Positions 17,105-25,324 of a stretch of DNA of 64,000 bases are shown one piece after another. The stretch is from Streptomyces sp. PCS3-D2 (GTDB lineage: Bacteria; Actinomycetota; Actinomycetes; Streptomycetales; Streptomycetaceae): positions 496,001 to 560,000 of the forward strand of contig NZ_CP097800.1 of assembly GCF_000612545.2 (NCBI RefSeq), given 5' to 3'. The notes beneath the pieces were generated by a model. The model saw nothing but the letters and a program-made list of their open reading frames with translations. It was not told where the DNA came from and made no database searches. The first letter of the stretch is position 1, and each line of letters begins with the position of its first letter. Both the position numbers and the translations under genes were made by a program.

Positions 17105-17236
17105 CACACGACGCATCACGGCCCGTATGCGGGCGATGGCCTCCCGGACCCCGAACGGCTTCGACACGTAGCCGTCGGCGCCCGGTTCGAGGCCATCCAC
17201 CCGGTCCGCCTCGCCCCTGCGCGCACTGATCCGGTC
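17105..17236 (-). pseudogene. Response regulator receiver-domain scrap
   Basis: Reading leftward from about 17236, one frame gives DRISARRGEADRVDGLEPGA followed by DGYVSKPFGVREAIARIRAV. This is the second half of an OmpR-type receiver domain, including the conserved Lys-Pro (SKPF). The phosphoacceptor Asp half, a start codon and a DNA-binding domain are missing, and the following sequence is Arg/Pro-rich without similarity. It is a gene remnant in the 466-bp gap 16801-17266, which otherwise holds nothing I recognise. Confidence 0.6.
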
Positions 17237-17266
17237 TCCGGCGGCTCAGCGCCTTGCCGCCGGCGG

Positions 17267-18136
17267 TCACCCACTCGACGTCGGGTGCGCCCGACCGCGG
17301 CCGGGACGGGCGGCGGTGATCAGGTAGTAGTCCAGGATCCGCTGTTCCCAGGCGGTCATGAAATTGCGCGGCCAGGTGCCGGGGGCCCAGAGGCGGGCGA
17401 GCCAGCGGTCCCAGCCGGGCCAGACCTGCGGGCCGATCGAATCGGTGCGGACGTCGGCGAAACCGGCTCCGGCGAGGGCCCGGGCGAGGTGGGAGACGGG
17501 CCGCGCGATGTCGAGTCCGCTGGCGAAGGTCTCCAGCAGCCCCGCGAGCCGCTCCTCGGGCGCGGGCGCGCCGTCGACGCTGAAGAAGCCGGCCACCGCG
17601 ACCCGTCCTCCGGGACGCAGGACGCGCGCCGCCTCGTGGGCGAAGGCGGTCAGGTCCGGGAAGTGCTGCACCGCTTCGACGCTGTACAGGCAGTCGAACT
17701 CCGCGTCGCCCAGGGGCAGGTCCTCGGCCGCTCCGAGGACGAAACGCAGCCGCTGCGGCCGCGCGGCGAGGAGCGGGGAGTTGGCGTCGCGGGCCCGGCG
17801 GAGCTGCTGGGGGTGGATGTCCACCCCGGTCACCGCGGCGGGTCCGTACTCGTCGAGGGCGAGGGCGCAGCCGAGGCCGAGACCGCAGCCGACCTCCACG
17901 GCGCGGCCGCCGCCGGGGGCGACCGCGTCGAGTACGTGCCGGTAGAGGTCCCGTTCGCTGCGGATCCGGTCGTCCTGCGACAGCGGCCCTCCGAGGTCGA
18001 CGGACCGCCAGTAGCCGAAGTTGATGAACCCGCCGGCGAACACCGGAACGGCGCTGAGGTCAGCCGGTCCGTACGTCTGCCACACCTCGGGCGGTACCGA
18101 CGGTGCGGGCCGGTCCACCGGGTCCTCCGACACCAT
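17267..18136 (-). CDS. SAM-dependent methyltransferase (class I)
   Basis: 289 residues. The SAM-binding motif I is AVEVGCGLGLGCALAL near residue 95, motif II VTGVDIHPQQL, post-II LGAAEDLPLGDAEFDCLYSV, and VLRPGGRVAVAGFF is the conserved late strand. VQHFPD is typical of the small-molecule methyltransferase branch. The C-terminal helix WEQRILDYYLITAARPGR is also seen in sarcosine/dimethylglycine- and polyketide-type methyltransferases. The ATG at 18136 is fixed by GAGGAGG 8 nt upstream, which excludes the longer frame to 18247. Substrate unknown; it has no same-strand neighbours. Confidence 0.9.
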   Translation of the reverse strand: MVSEDPVDRPAPSVPPEVWQTYGPADLSAVPVFAGGFINFGYWRSVDLGGPLSQDDRIRSERDLYRHVLDAVAPGGGRAVEVGCGLGLGCALALDEYGPAAVTGVDIHPQQLRRARDANSPLLAARPQRLRFVLGAAEDLPLGDAEFDCLYSVEAVQHFPDLTAFAHEAARVLRPGGRVAVAGFFSVDGAPAPEERLAGLLETFASGLDIARPVSHLARALAGAGFADVRTDSIGPQVWPGWDRWLARLWAPGTWPRNFMTAWEQRILDYYLITAARPGRGRAHPTSSG

Positions 18137-18272
18137 GTCACCGCCTCCTCGTGACGGGGGCGTTGCACCCCGCGGCCTCCAGTGTGGCCCGTGGAATCCC
18201 GTCGCGGCAGGGGGCACGCCCGGGCACGGGCGCTCACGCGCGCCCACGGGTCCGGCGTCCTAGGCTGACGCC

Positions 18273-18797
18273 ATGGACCACGCCGATGCCGCAGCCGCCG
18301 GATCACCCGCCGAGGCGGCGGCGGCCGCCGCCGCCCGGCTGAAGGAGCGGCTGTACGCGACCATCACCATGATCTCCGTGGTGATCGGTCTGGCGGTGTC
18401 GGAGCACGCCGACACCGCCGGGACCGCGGCCACGGTGCTGACCGCCGCCATCGGGCTGTGGCTCGCGACCCTCGTCTCCGACCAGCAGGCGCACCGCGTG
18501 GTCCACGGCCGGCTCGCCACCGGCGGGGAGTTGCGGCACATGCTGTGGGTCAGCAGCCCCCTCCTGCTGTCCGCCGTCGGTCCGCTGATCCTGATCGCCG
18601 CCTCCGCCCTGGGCGTGATGGCCCTGCAGACCGCCCTGTATGCCTCGGCAGGCGTGAGCGTCGCCTCCCTCTTCGGCTGGGGCTGGTACGGCGGCGTCCG
18701 CATGGGCGGCAGCGCGCCGCTCGCTGTGCTGGCCGGCGGGCTCGACGCCGCGATCGGCCTGGCCGTCGCCCTGGTGAAGGCCGCGGCCGGCCACTGA
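18273..18797 (+). CDS. Integral membrane protein, 174 residues
   Basis: After an Ala-rich N-terminus, four to five hydrophobic helices follow: ATITMISVVIGLAVSEHADT, TVLTAAIGLWLATLVSD, LWVSSPLLLSAVGPLILIAA, VMALQTALYASAGVSVASLF and the terminal AVLAGGLDAAIGLAVALVKA. No enzymatic motif is visible. TAGGCT stands 6 nt before ATG 18273 with no ribosome binding site, so the mRNA may be leaderless. The protein resembles uncharacterised Streptomyces membrane proteins. Confidence 0.75.
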   Translation: MDHADAAAAGSPAEAAAAAAARLKERLYATITMISVVIGLAVSEHADTAGTAATVLTAAIGLWLATLVSDQQAHRVVHGRLATGGELRHMLWVSSPLLLSAVGPLILIAASALGVMALQTALYASAGVSVASLFGWGWYGGVRMGGSAPLAVLAGGLDAAIGLAVALVKAAAGH

Positions 18798-18853
18798 GGC
18801 GAGCTGCGGCGAAGTGTTCGCTGTCTGCCGAAATCGTGGGGCATCCTGGGTGC

Positions 18854-19102
18854 ATGAACGAGCTGCATCCCGGGTTCCCCCCGGACGCGCCCGCCCCCGC
18901 GGCCCGCGTGGCGGCCTTCGCCGCCGCCCTCGCCGACGAGACGCGCGCCGCCATCTGCCTGACGCTGTTGGAGGGGCGCGCCTGGACCGCCGGCGAGCTG
19001 GCCCGGATCACGGGGGTGGCGCCCTCCACCGTCTCCGGCCACCTGGCCCGGCTGTTGGAAGCCGGGATCTGCGTGACCGAGCGGCAGGGCCGCCACAGCT
19101 AA
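18854..19102 (+). pseudogene. ArsR-type regulator, truncated after the HTH
   Basis: 82 residues containing an ArsR-like winged-helix core: RVAAFAAALADETRAAICLT, GELARITGVAPSTVSGHLAR, LLEAGICVTERQGRHS. Intact relatives continue from RQGRHS into the beta wing (YVRL...) and a dimerisation helix. Here the codon after Ser is TAA and no frame downstream restores the missing part. It is probably a relic, although a very short HTH protein cannot be excluded. Confidence 0.6.
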
Positions 19103-19206
19103 CCCGCGGGAGGCAACCGAGGCTGAGGATCCTGACGGTCGGCGCCGGAAGGGGACCCGAGCCCGGCCGGGACCGGCCGCCCTGCCACCGAAGGTCCGCG
19201 AGCACC

Positions 19207-19236
19207 GGCGGGCCTCGGGACACCCCGGGGCCCGCC
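19207..19236. terminator. GC-rich hairpin after ArsR relic
   Basis: Arms GGCGGGCCTCGGG (19207-19219) and CCCGGGGCCCGCC (19224-19236) pair over 13 bp with one G-T wobble and a 4-base ACAC loop. There is no U-tract, as is usual in Streptomyces terminators. Confidence 0.5.
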
Positions 19237-19334
19237 GCTCGGCCCCCGCGACCCTCACCCGGATGCCCCGTCAGGTGGGCATTCGGGCCGCCGGGCCGTT
19301 GACTGGAAGGCCCCGGAACACTCTTGGAGGCGTG

Positions 19335-19841
19335 GTGGCGACGGTCGTGTGGGCGCGTGGGGCGGCAGGGATGGTGCTGGCTGCGGCGGTGCTCGGCGCC
19401 GCGGGATGCTCGGGCGGCGACGGCAGCCCGTCCGGCGCCGTCTCCAGTGCCGCGTCCGCGGTGAGGTCGGCGGGCGAGGCCGTCTCCTCGGCCGCCTCGG
19501 AGGCGGCGAAGGCCGCCGAGTCCGCGGCCGCCGTCGCGAAGGACAAGCTCGCCGAGGTCAAGAACGGGGCCGACGCCAAGGACCAGGTGTCCCTGGGCAC
19601 CGTGTCGACCGACGCGGACGGATACACGACGGTGCCGGTCACCGTGCGCAACACCGACGACGGCGCGAAGTCCTTCGCCGTGCAGGTGGAGTTCAAGGAC
19701 GCGAGCGGCAACCTCGTCGACACGGTGGTGGTGACGGTGTCCGACGTGGCCGGCAAGGACACCGGGGAGGGCACGGCCCGCAGCACCCACAAGCTGTCCG
19801 GCACGGTGACCGCGCAGACCGGCGCGGCCCTGCGCTACTGA
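19335..19841 (+). CDS. Putative lipoprotein with Ala-rich helix and FxLYD-like domain
   Basis: About 168 residues. A hydrophobic signal segment (AAGMVLAAAVLGAAGC) ends in a candidate lipidation Cys, then SGGDGSPSG. An Ala/Ser-rich helical stalk with heptad character follows (SAASAVRSAGEAVSSAASEA and onward). The C-terminal half is a beta-sandwich like FxLYD/DUF3426 domains (TVPVTVRNTDDGAKSFAVQV, GNLVDTVVVTVSDVAGKDTG). GGAGG precedes GTG 19335; GTG 19332 is an alternative. The lipobox is imperfect (A rather than L at -3). Function unknown; presumably anchored to the outer face of the membrane. Confidence 0.75.
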   Translation: MATVVWARGAAGMVLAAAVLGAAGCSGGDGSPSGAVSSAASAVRSAGEAVSSAASEAAKAAESAAAVAKDKLAEVKNGADAKDQVSLGTVSTDADGYTTVPVTVRNTDDGAKSFAVQVEFKDASGNLVDTVVVTVSDVAGKDTGEGTARSTHKLSGTVTAQTGAALRY

Positions 19842-19895
19842 GCCACCGAGCCACCGAGCCACCGAGCCACCGAGCCACCGAGCCACCGAGCCACC
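19840..19895. repeat. Seven tandem copies of the octamer GAGCCACC
   Basis: Seven perfect head-to-tail copies of the 8-bp unit. The array begins on the last bases of the lipoprotein stop codon (TGA, 19839-19841) and ends in a partial copy. It does not continue a coding frame. Slippage would change the copy number without touching the gene. Confidence 0.95.
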
Positions 19896-20060
19896 GAGGC
19901 GCAGGGTGGCCACGCGGCCGCCGGAGCGACCGCAGGGCGGGGATTCCCGGGCCTCCCGGCACGGCGCCGGCGGTGGCCCGGGCGGCCCGACCGCCGTTCG
20001 TCGGCGCGGGACCACACGGCCCGCTCCCGCCCATGCCCCCAGGCCGCTAGGGTCGGATCC

Positions 20061-20543
20061 ATGGCTTCGACGGATGTCTCCCTGCGTCCTGTGCGCCCCG
20101 GCGATCTGCCCGCGTTCTTCCGGCACATGAGCGATCCCGAGTCGCATCGGATGGCGGCCTTCACCGCGCAGGACCCGACGGACCGGGCGCACTTCGACGC
20201 ACACTGGAGGCGCGTCCTCGCCTCGCCTCAGATCGTCAGCCGCACGGTACTGGTGGACGGCGCCGTGGTCGGGCACGCGGCCGTGTACGGCGATCCGGGC
20301 CAGCGGGAGGTCACGTACTTCATCGATCGCCCCCACTGGGGGCGCGGCATCGCTACCGCGGCGCTGCGGGCGCTGCTCACCGAGGTTCCCGAACGCCCGC
20401 TCCTGGCCAGGGCTGCGGCGGACAACGTCGGATCGGTGCGTGTCCTGGAGAAGTGCGGTTTCAAGGTCGTCGGCGAGGACCGGGGTTTCGCGAACGCCCG
20501 GGGAGCGGAGATCGACGAGTTGGTGCTGCGGCTGGACGGCTGA
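20061..20543 (+). CDS. GNAT-family N-acetyltransferase
   Basis: 160 residues of the GNAT fold: VSLRPVRPGDLPAFFRHMSD, YFIDRPHWGRGIATAALRAL with the acetyl-CoA pyrophosphate loop HWGRGIAT, and ADNVGSVRVLEKCGFKVVGE in motif B. The arrangement resembles RimJ/RimL-like enzymes that acetylate N-termini or small amines; the substrate is open. TAGGGT lies 7 nt before ATG 20061 and no ribosome binding site is visible, suggesting a leaderless transcript. Confidence 0.9.
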   Translation: MASTDVSLRPVRPGDLPAFFRHMSDPESHRMAAFTAQDPTDRAHFDAHWRRVLASPQIVSRTVLVDGAVVGHAAVYGDPGQREVTYFIDRPHWGRGIATAALRALLTEVPERPLLARAAADNVGSVRVLEKCGFKVVGEDRGFANARGAEIDELVLRLDG

Positions 20544-20697
20544 TCACCCGCGCCCCGGTCGTCTGCGAGCTCCACGTGATTCCGCGGAAGGTTCCCGGCC
20601 GGAGCCGCGGCGGAGGCAACCTCCCGGGCGCCCGCCACGTCCTCTCCTGCAGGACCCGCCGGCCCGGACGGCGCGTGCACTGCGGAGAGGACATCTG

Positions 20698-20949
20698 ATG
20701 AGTGAGAAGGCCCGGCGGCTGTTCGACGCCCTCGACCTCGACCAGGACGGCACCCTGACACGGGCCGAGGTGATCGGTGCGCTGCGCTCCAAGGGGCCGA
20801 CCCTCGCCGCACAGGGGGCGATCCCCTTCTGGGGTGTGGGCGACACCGAGGCGTCCTCGGCGCTGTTCGACGCGGCGGACCAGAACGGCGACCGGGTGCT
20901 GAGCTTCGAGGAGTTCGCGGCCGTGGTCGACCGCCGCTTCGGCTGGTAG
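20698..20949 (+). CDS. Small EF-hand calcium-binding protein
   Basis: 83 residues with two canonical EF-hand loops: DLDQDGTLTRAE (about residues 13-24) and DQNGDRVLSFEE (about residues 62-73). Both have Asp at positions 1, 3 and 5 or equivalents and Glu at position 12. This is the calerythrin/CabD class of small Streptomyces calcium-binding proteins. The role is probably calcium buffering or sensing. ATG 20698 is preceded by GGAGAGGACATCTG. A strong hairpin follows the gene. Confidence 0.88.
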   Translation: MSEKARRLFDALDLDQDGTLTRAEVIGALRSKGPTLAAQGAIPFWGVGDTEASSALFDAADQNGDRVLSFEEFAAVVDRRFGW

Positions 20950-20957
20950 CCGCCGGA

Positions 20958-21001
20958 CCGCCCGGCGGGCGGCCGTCCCGCGTGCGGTGCCCGCCGGGCG
21001 G
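20958..21001. terminator. Hairpin after EF-hand gene
   Basis: Perfect 13-bp arms CCGCCCGGCGGGC (20958-20970) and GCCCGCCGGGCGG (20989-21001) enclose an 18-base loop, starting 9 bp after the EF-hand stop codon. Confidence 0.6.
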
Positions 21002-21104
21002 CGGGAGAATGGCCTGGGCGGCGGGGCGCCCCGCGGGCGGTTACGGCCCCGGCCGGCCCGCGGCAGGGCCGACCGGACGGGGCGGACGAGTCAGGTGATC
21101 GCAC

Positions 21105-21944
21105 ATGTGCCGGTGGCTGGCGTATTCGGGAACCCCCGTGCTGCTCGACACCATCCTGTACAAACCCGCCCACTCCCTGATCGACCAGAGCCTCCACTCG
21201 AAGCTGGGTGTGGAGACGACCAACGGCGACGGCTTCGGTGTCGGCTGGTATCCGGACGGCGGCGGCGACGGAACGCCCGCCCTCATGAAGGACGTCGGTC
21301 CCGCCTGGAACAACCGCAATCTGCGGGAACTCGCCGACCACGTCACCTCCCCCGTGTTCTTCGCCCACATCCGGGCCTCGACGGGTACGGCGGTGCAGCA
21401 GACGAACTGTCACCCGTTCCGGTACGGCCGCTGGATGTGGATGCACAACGGGGCCATCGCCGGCTTCCACGCCATGCGGCGGGACCTGGCCATGCTCGTC
21501 GACCCGGCGCTGTACGGGGAGATCGAGGGCACGACGGACTCCGAGCTGATGTTCTACCTGGCGCTCACCCACGGCCTGGAAGAGGACCCTCCGGCCGCGG
21601 TCGCCAGGATGGTGGGCGTGGTCGAGCGCGTCGGCCGCGAGCACGGCGTGGAGTTCCCGATGCAGATGACCGTGGCCGTCACGGACGGAACGGCCGTGTG
21701 GGCCTTCCGCTACTCCAGCCAGGGCGCCTCCCGGTCGCTGTTCTACAGCAGCCGGGTGGACACGCTGCGCAGGCTGCACCCCGACATCCTCTTCCTGCAG
21801 GAGGCCTCCGACGAGACCCGACTGGTGGTGTCCGAGCCGCTCGGCGACCTGCCCGGCGCGTGGAACGAGGTCCCGGAGAGCAGTTACGGCGTAGTGCGGA
21901 CGGGTGAGGACGGGCTGTACCCGTTCACCCCGCTGGCGGCCTGA
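21105..21944 (+). CDS. Class II glutamine amidotransferase
   Basis: 279 residues beginning MCRWLAYSGTP, so the N-terminal nucleophile Cys is exposed after Met removal, as in Ntn-type class II glutaminases. Further conserved segments are TTNGDGFGVGWY, FFAHIRASTG, NCHPFRYGRWMWMHNGAI and GTTDSELMFYL. Length and motifs fit the EgtC/YafJ-like group, which acts on gamma-glutamyl substrates (EgtC is in ergothioneine synthesis), but no egt gene is nearby. The 3' end overlaps the convergent MscS gene by 20 bp. Confidence 0.9.
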   Translation: MCRWLAYSGTPVLLDTILYKPAHSLIDQSLHSKLGVETTNGDGFGVGWYPDGGGDGTPALMKDVGPAWNNRNLRELADHVTSPVFFAHIRASTGTAVQQTNCHPFRYGRWMWMHNGAIAGFHAMRRDLAMLVDPALYGEIEGTTDSELMFYLALTHGLEEDPPAAVARMVGVVERVGREHGVEFPMQMTVAVTDGTAVWAFRYSSQGASRSLFYSSRVDTLRRLHPDILFLQEASDETRLVVSEPLGDLPGAWNEVPESSYGVVRTGEDGLYPFTPLAA

Positions 21945-23031
21945 CGTCGGCGGCCGCTGCCGCGCCGGCCCGCATGCCGGACTCGGTGCGCGGCGACGGC
22001 ACGGCGGCGGCGGTGACGACCCGGGGCAGGGCGTAGGGGTGCTTCTCGGCGAGCCAGGCGACCAGTCGCTCCCGTACCTCGCAGCGGGCGGTCCACAGCC
22101 GGTCCGGGTCCTTGGCGGTGACGATCGCCCGTACCACGATGGTGGTGGGCGTGGTGTCGGTGACGGAGAGGCCCCAGCCACGGCCGTCCCACGCCTCGCA
22201 GCTGTCCAGGATCTCCTTCAACTGCTCGCGCATGAGGGCGACGGGGGCGGTGTGGTCGCAGTGCAGGAAGACCGTGCCGGTCATCTGGATGCCGCCGCGC
22301 GACCAGTTCTCGAAGGGCCGCGAGGTGAAGTACGAGACGGGCATGGTGATGCGGCGCTCGTCCCAGGTCCGCACGGCGATCAGGGTGAGTGTCACCTCCT
22401 CCACCACGCCCCATTCACCGTCGACGACGACCGTGTCGCCGATCCGCACCATGTCGCCGAACGCGATCTGGAATCCGGCGAAGACGTTGCCGAGGGTGGA
22501 CTGTGCCGCGACGCCCGCGACGATGCCGATGAGGCCGGCCGATGCCAGTACGGACGTGCCCACGGCCCGGAAGGCGGGGAAGGTGAGCAGCATCGCGGCC
22601 GCCGCGACCACGGCGACGACGGCGGTGACGATCCTTCTGATGAGCGTCACCTGGGTACGGACCCGGCGCACCCGCGAGGGGTCACGGGTGCCCAACGCGT
22701 AGCGGGCGTAGGAGGATTCGACGACGGCCGAGGCCACACCGACGACGCACCAGGCGCCCGCACCGATCAGGACGAGCGTCAGGGTCCGCCCCACGGCGGT
22801 CTCGTGGTCCCGCAGCGGCTGCCACGCGATCTGGCGGTAGGACCCGCGCAGCACCGCCGTGAAGAGCAGCACGCGAACCGAGGGCCCGCAGCGGCGCAGC
22901 ATGTTCCACAGCGGTGTCTCGGGGTGGCGGGCGTCGGCCCGCCGCAACAGCATGTCGGTGAGGCGGCTCAGTACGAGGGTGAGCACGACGGAGCCGCCCA
23001 GGACGGCCAGCAGTCGCAGGAAACTGTTCAT
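21925..23031 (-). CDS. mscS: MscS-family mechanosensitive ion channel
   Basis: 368 residues from ATG 23031. Transmembrane helices include LRLLAVLGGSVVLTLVLSRL, ALTLVLIGAGAWCVVGVASA-like and VTAVVAVVAAAAMLLTFPAF. The pore-lining Gly/Ala helix AVGTSVLASAGLIGIVAGVA and ASTLGNVFAGFQIAF-like region follow, and the MscS beta domain starts at VRIGDTVVVDGEWGVVEEVT. The channel protects against hypo-osmotic shock. The C-terminal domain is shorter than in larger paralogs. The 20-bp 3' overlap with the convergent amidotransferase gene is the only oddity. Confidence 0.9.
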   Translation of the reverse strand: MNSFLRLLAVLGGSVVLTLVLSRLTDMLLRRADARHPETPLWNMLRRCGPSVRVLLFTAVLRGSYRQIAWQPLRDHETAVGRTLTLVLIGAGAWCVVGVASAVVESSYARYALGTRDPSRVRRVRTQVTLIRRIVTAVVAVVAAAAMLLTFPAFRAVGTSVLASAGLIGIVAGVAAQSTLGNVFAGFQIAFGDMVRIGDTVVVDGEWGVVEEVTLTLIAVRTWDERRITMPVSYFTSRPFENWSRGGIQMTGTVFLHCDHTAPVALMREQLKEILDSCEAWDGRGWGLSVTDTTPTTIVVRAIVTAKDPDRLWTARCEVRERLVAWLAEKHPYALPRVVTAAAVPSPRTESGMRAGAAAAADVRPPAG

Positions 23032-23121
23032 GACTCCCCGGTGTCCGGTTTCGGGAACGGTTGGGGGCGGCCGGGCTCGACGCAACATCCGGCCCGGCCC
23101 CCCGGGTCCTCGGACCGCGGG

Positions 23122-24063
23122 TCAGTCGTGCAGCATCTCCTCGCGCAGGCTCTCCAGCGTGCGGGCGAGCAGACGGGAGACGTGCATCTGGGAGAGGCCG
23201 ACCTCCTCGCCGATCTCCGCCTGGGTCATCTCCTGGCCGAAGCGCAGCTCCAGGATGCGGGTACTGCGCTCGTCCAGGCCGGCGAGCAGGGGTGCCAGGG
23301 CCTGCCGGTCCTCGACGGCCTCCAGGGCGGGGTCGGGGCCGCCGACGGTCTCGGCCAGCGAGCGGGCGGGCTGTCCGCCCGCGGCGGCCCCGGTGCGGCC
23401 GGTGTCGGACTGCTGGGGCGCGTCGAGGGACTGGGTGGAGTAGCCGTTGGCGGCGAGCAGGCCCTCCCGGACCTCGTCCTCGGTGAGGCCCAGGTGGGTG
23501 GCGAGTTCCCCGGGAGTGGGGGCGCGGTCCGTCTCCGAGGTCAGTTCCTCGGTGGCCCTGGCCAGCACCAGGCGCTGCTCCTGGAGCCGGCGCGGGACCC
23601 GTACGGCCCAGGTGGTGTCGCGGAAATGGCGCTTGATCTCGCCTGTGATGTACGGCATGGCGAGCGTGGTGAACTGGATGTTGCGCTCGGGGTCGTACCG
23701 GTCGATGGCCTTGATCAGGCCGATGATGCCCACCTGGACGATGTCCTCGTTCTCGGGGCCGCCGGGGCGGTCGCGGAACGGCCGTGCGGCGAAGTTCACC
23801 AGTGAGATGTTCATCTCGATCAGCGTGCCGCGCACGTACTGGTACTCGCGGGTGCCCTCTTCGAGGCTGCGCAGGCGCTCGAAGAACACCCGGGTCAGCT
23901 GCCGGGCGTCGCAGGTCGACAGCTCCCGCGGACAGGGCACGTCGGGCAGCCCGCTGAGCGCGGGTCCGGCCACGGCGCCGCCGTCGGGGGCGGCGGCCGC
24001 GGTGGGGGGCGTGGTCGGGGCCGTGGCCCCGGTCGTGGCCTCGGTCGTGGCCGTGGTGGTCAT
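23122..24063 (-). CDS. SigB/SigF/SigG-family RNA polymerase sigma factor
   Basis: 313 residues from ATG 24063, fixed by AAGGAG 9 nt upstream. After a Thr/Ala-rich N-terminal tail the sigma regions appear in order: region 1.2/2 (LIEMNISLVNFAARPFRDRP, ENEDIVQVGIIGLIKAIDRY, IQFTTLAMPYITGEIKRHFR), region 3 (RVPRRLQEQRLVLARATEEL) and region 4 (ILELRFGQEMTQAEIGEEVG, LSQMHVSRLLARTLESL). This is the stress/sporulation class controlled in Streptomyces by anti-sigma and STAS partners. No anti-sigma gene is adjacent. The tail of about 40 Thr/Ala residues and a Gly/Pro-rich insert between regions 3 and 4 are longer than usual. Confidence 0.93.
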   Translation of the reverse strand: MTTTATTEATTGATAPTTPPTAAAAPDGGAVAGPALSGLPDVPCPRELSTCDARQLTRVFFERLRSLEEGTREYQYVRGTLIEMNISLVNFAARPFRDRPGGPENEDIVQVGIIGLIKAIDRYDPERNIQFTTLAMPYITGEIKRHFRDTTWAVRVPRRLQEQRLVLARATEELTSETDRAPTPGELATHLGLTEDEVREGLLAANGYSTQSLDAPQQSDTGRTGAAAGGQPARSLAETVGGPDPALEAVEDRQALAPLLAGLDERSTRILELRFGQEMTQAEIGEEVGLSQMHVSRLLARTLESLREEMLHD

Positions 24064-24247
24064 CGTCTTCGCTCCTTGGGCACAGGTGCTTGCGGCGCGT
24101 TGTGCGATTGCTCGCTCGTTGCTCGGTCGGTGCGGAAGTCCCCTTCCGCTCCCCTGCACCCTGCCCGGCGCTCGTACACACGTCAAGTTATACCGGAAAG
24201 ACTTTTCGGGATTTGCTTTTCGCGAGTCTCCACTCAAGAATGTCGGG

Positions 24248-24619
24248 GTGGAGAACGAGCACACGGGGTCCCGCCGGAACCACTGGACCTTCCTGACGAA
24301 CCACGCCCGGGTCCTGATCGCCATCGCGCGCGACCCGGGTGTCCGGCTGCGCGACATCGCGGCGGGCTGCGACCTCACCGAGCGGACCGTGCAGGCCATC
24401 GTCACCGATCTGGAGACGGACGGGTACCTCACCCGCACGCGGGACGGCCGCCGCAACCGCTACGCCATCGCCCCCGGTGCGCGCTTCCGCCACCCGGCGG
24501 AGGCGGGCCGCGAGATCTCCGGCCTCCTGGCCTTCCTCGCGGGGCCGCCGGACCCGCCGCCCGCCACCGGCTCCGCGGACGGCGCACCCGACCACGACGG
24601 GGTCCTGCCCCAGCGGTGA
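24248..24619 (+). CDS. MarR-like winged-helix regulator
   Basis: About 123 residues from GTG 24248. A winged HTH occupies residues 12-75: WTFLTNHARVLIAIARDPGV, RLRDIAAGCDLTERTVQAIV, then the wing DGYLTRTRDGRRNRYAI. The C-terminal tail is Pro-rich. It diverges from the sigma-factor gene across an AT-richer promoter region (24064-24247), so it may regulate that gene or respond to the same signal. The start is uncertain because no good ribosome binding site precedes it. Confidence 0.8.
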   Translation: MENEHTGSRRNHWTFLTNHARVLIAIARDPGVRLRDIAAGCDLTERTVQAIVTDLETDGYLTRTRDGRRNRYAIAPGARFRHPAEAGREISGLLAFLAGPPDPPPATGSADGAPDHDGVLPQR

Positions 24620-24626
24620 CCCCGGT

Positions 24627-25058
24627 CTAACGGTCCGCGAGCAGTCCCTCGAAGAACTCCCAGTCCAGGCGATCCGCCTCCGCGCCGGCCGGGACGGCCG
24701 CCCACGTCCTCTCCAGCCAGGACGCGAGCCCCGCCCGGTTCAGCACGAAGAGGGCGTACGGCGGCGCCGTCCCCAGCCGCAGCAGGAGGTGTGCCCCGCG
24801 GTCGGGCCCGGCGGTCGGCCGGATCCGCACCTCCCCCGTCCCCGCCAGGGTGCGCAGCCCCCTGGCCAGGAGGTCACGGCCGATCACCCAGGCCACGGGA
24901 TCGGCGCCGACCGGGTGGAAGGTGAGCTCGACGTCCAGCGGGGCACGGGCGGACCAGTGGAAGGTGGCGCGGAGGGGGAACCGCAACCGGTTCCGGACCT
25001 GGTGGATCCCGGTCGTCCAGGTCAGTTCCTGCTCGGGGCGGCGGGGCCGGTGGTCCAT
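24627..25058 (-). CDS. SsgA-like sporulation and cell-division regulator
   Basis: 143 residues with the SsgA-family pattern: LRFPLRATFHWSARAPLDVE, LTFHPVGADPVAWVIGRDLL, the GEVRIRPTAG strand and the tail LERTWAAVPAGAEADRLDWE ending FFEGLL. SsgA-like proteins (SALPs) are specific to sporulating actinomycetes and control septum site selection and peptidoglycan processing. Which paralog this is cannot be said. ATG 25058 is chosen because the family starts close to this point. The gene is convergent with the MarR-like gene, with only 7 bp between stops. Confidence 0.88.
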   Translation of the reverse strand: MDHRPRRPEQELTWTTGIHQVRNRLRFPLRATFHWSARAPLDVELTFHPVGADPVAWVIGRDLLARGLRTLAGTGEVRIRPTAGPDRGAHLLLRLGTAPPYALFVLNRAGLASWLERTWAAVPAGAEADRLDWEFFEGLLADR

Positions 25059-25324
25059 GACGACTCGTCTCTGCAAAGGGGCGGCGGGCGGCCGGGACGG
25101 GAGAGGATCGGTCCGGCCGGAACGGCACCGGCGACACCGGCTGCCATGGCTCGTCTGCTCCCCCGCCCGCATCCGAAACAGCAGTGCGGGCCATTGGAGG
25201 GAACGGCGGACGTGTCGACCCGGACGGGCCCGGCCCCGCGCGGATAGTCGTACCGGGCACCTTCGGCCGGCCGCGGTCCGTTGTGGCATGCCCCAAGCGA
25301 CAGCGCCGAAGAACGGGGCCGGAG

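Noticed and set aside
19840-19895. CRISPR-like array
   Set aside because: The units are 8 bp and contiguous, with no spacers and no cas genes nearby. It is a simple tandem repeat.
19008-20336. A leftward 442-codon frame containing repeated Gly-Gly-Ser-Val-Ala-Arg-Trp-Leu units
   Set aside because: The repeat is just the octamer array read antisense through the lipoprotein and GNAT genes. There is no start signal or homology.
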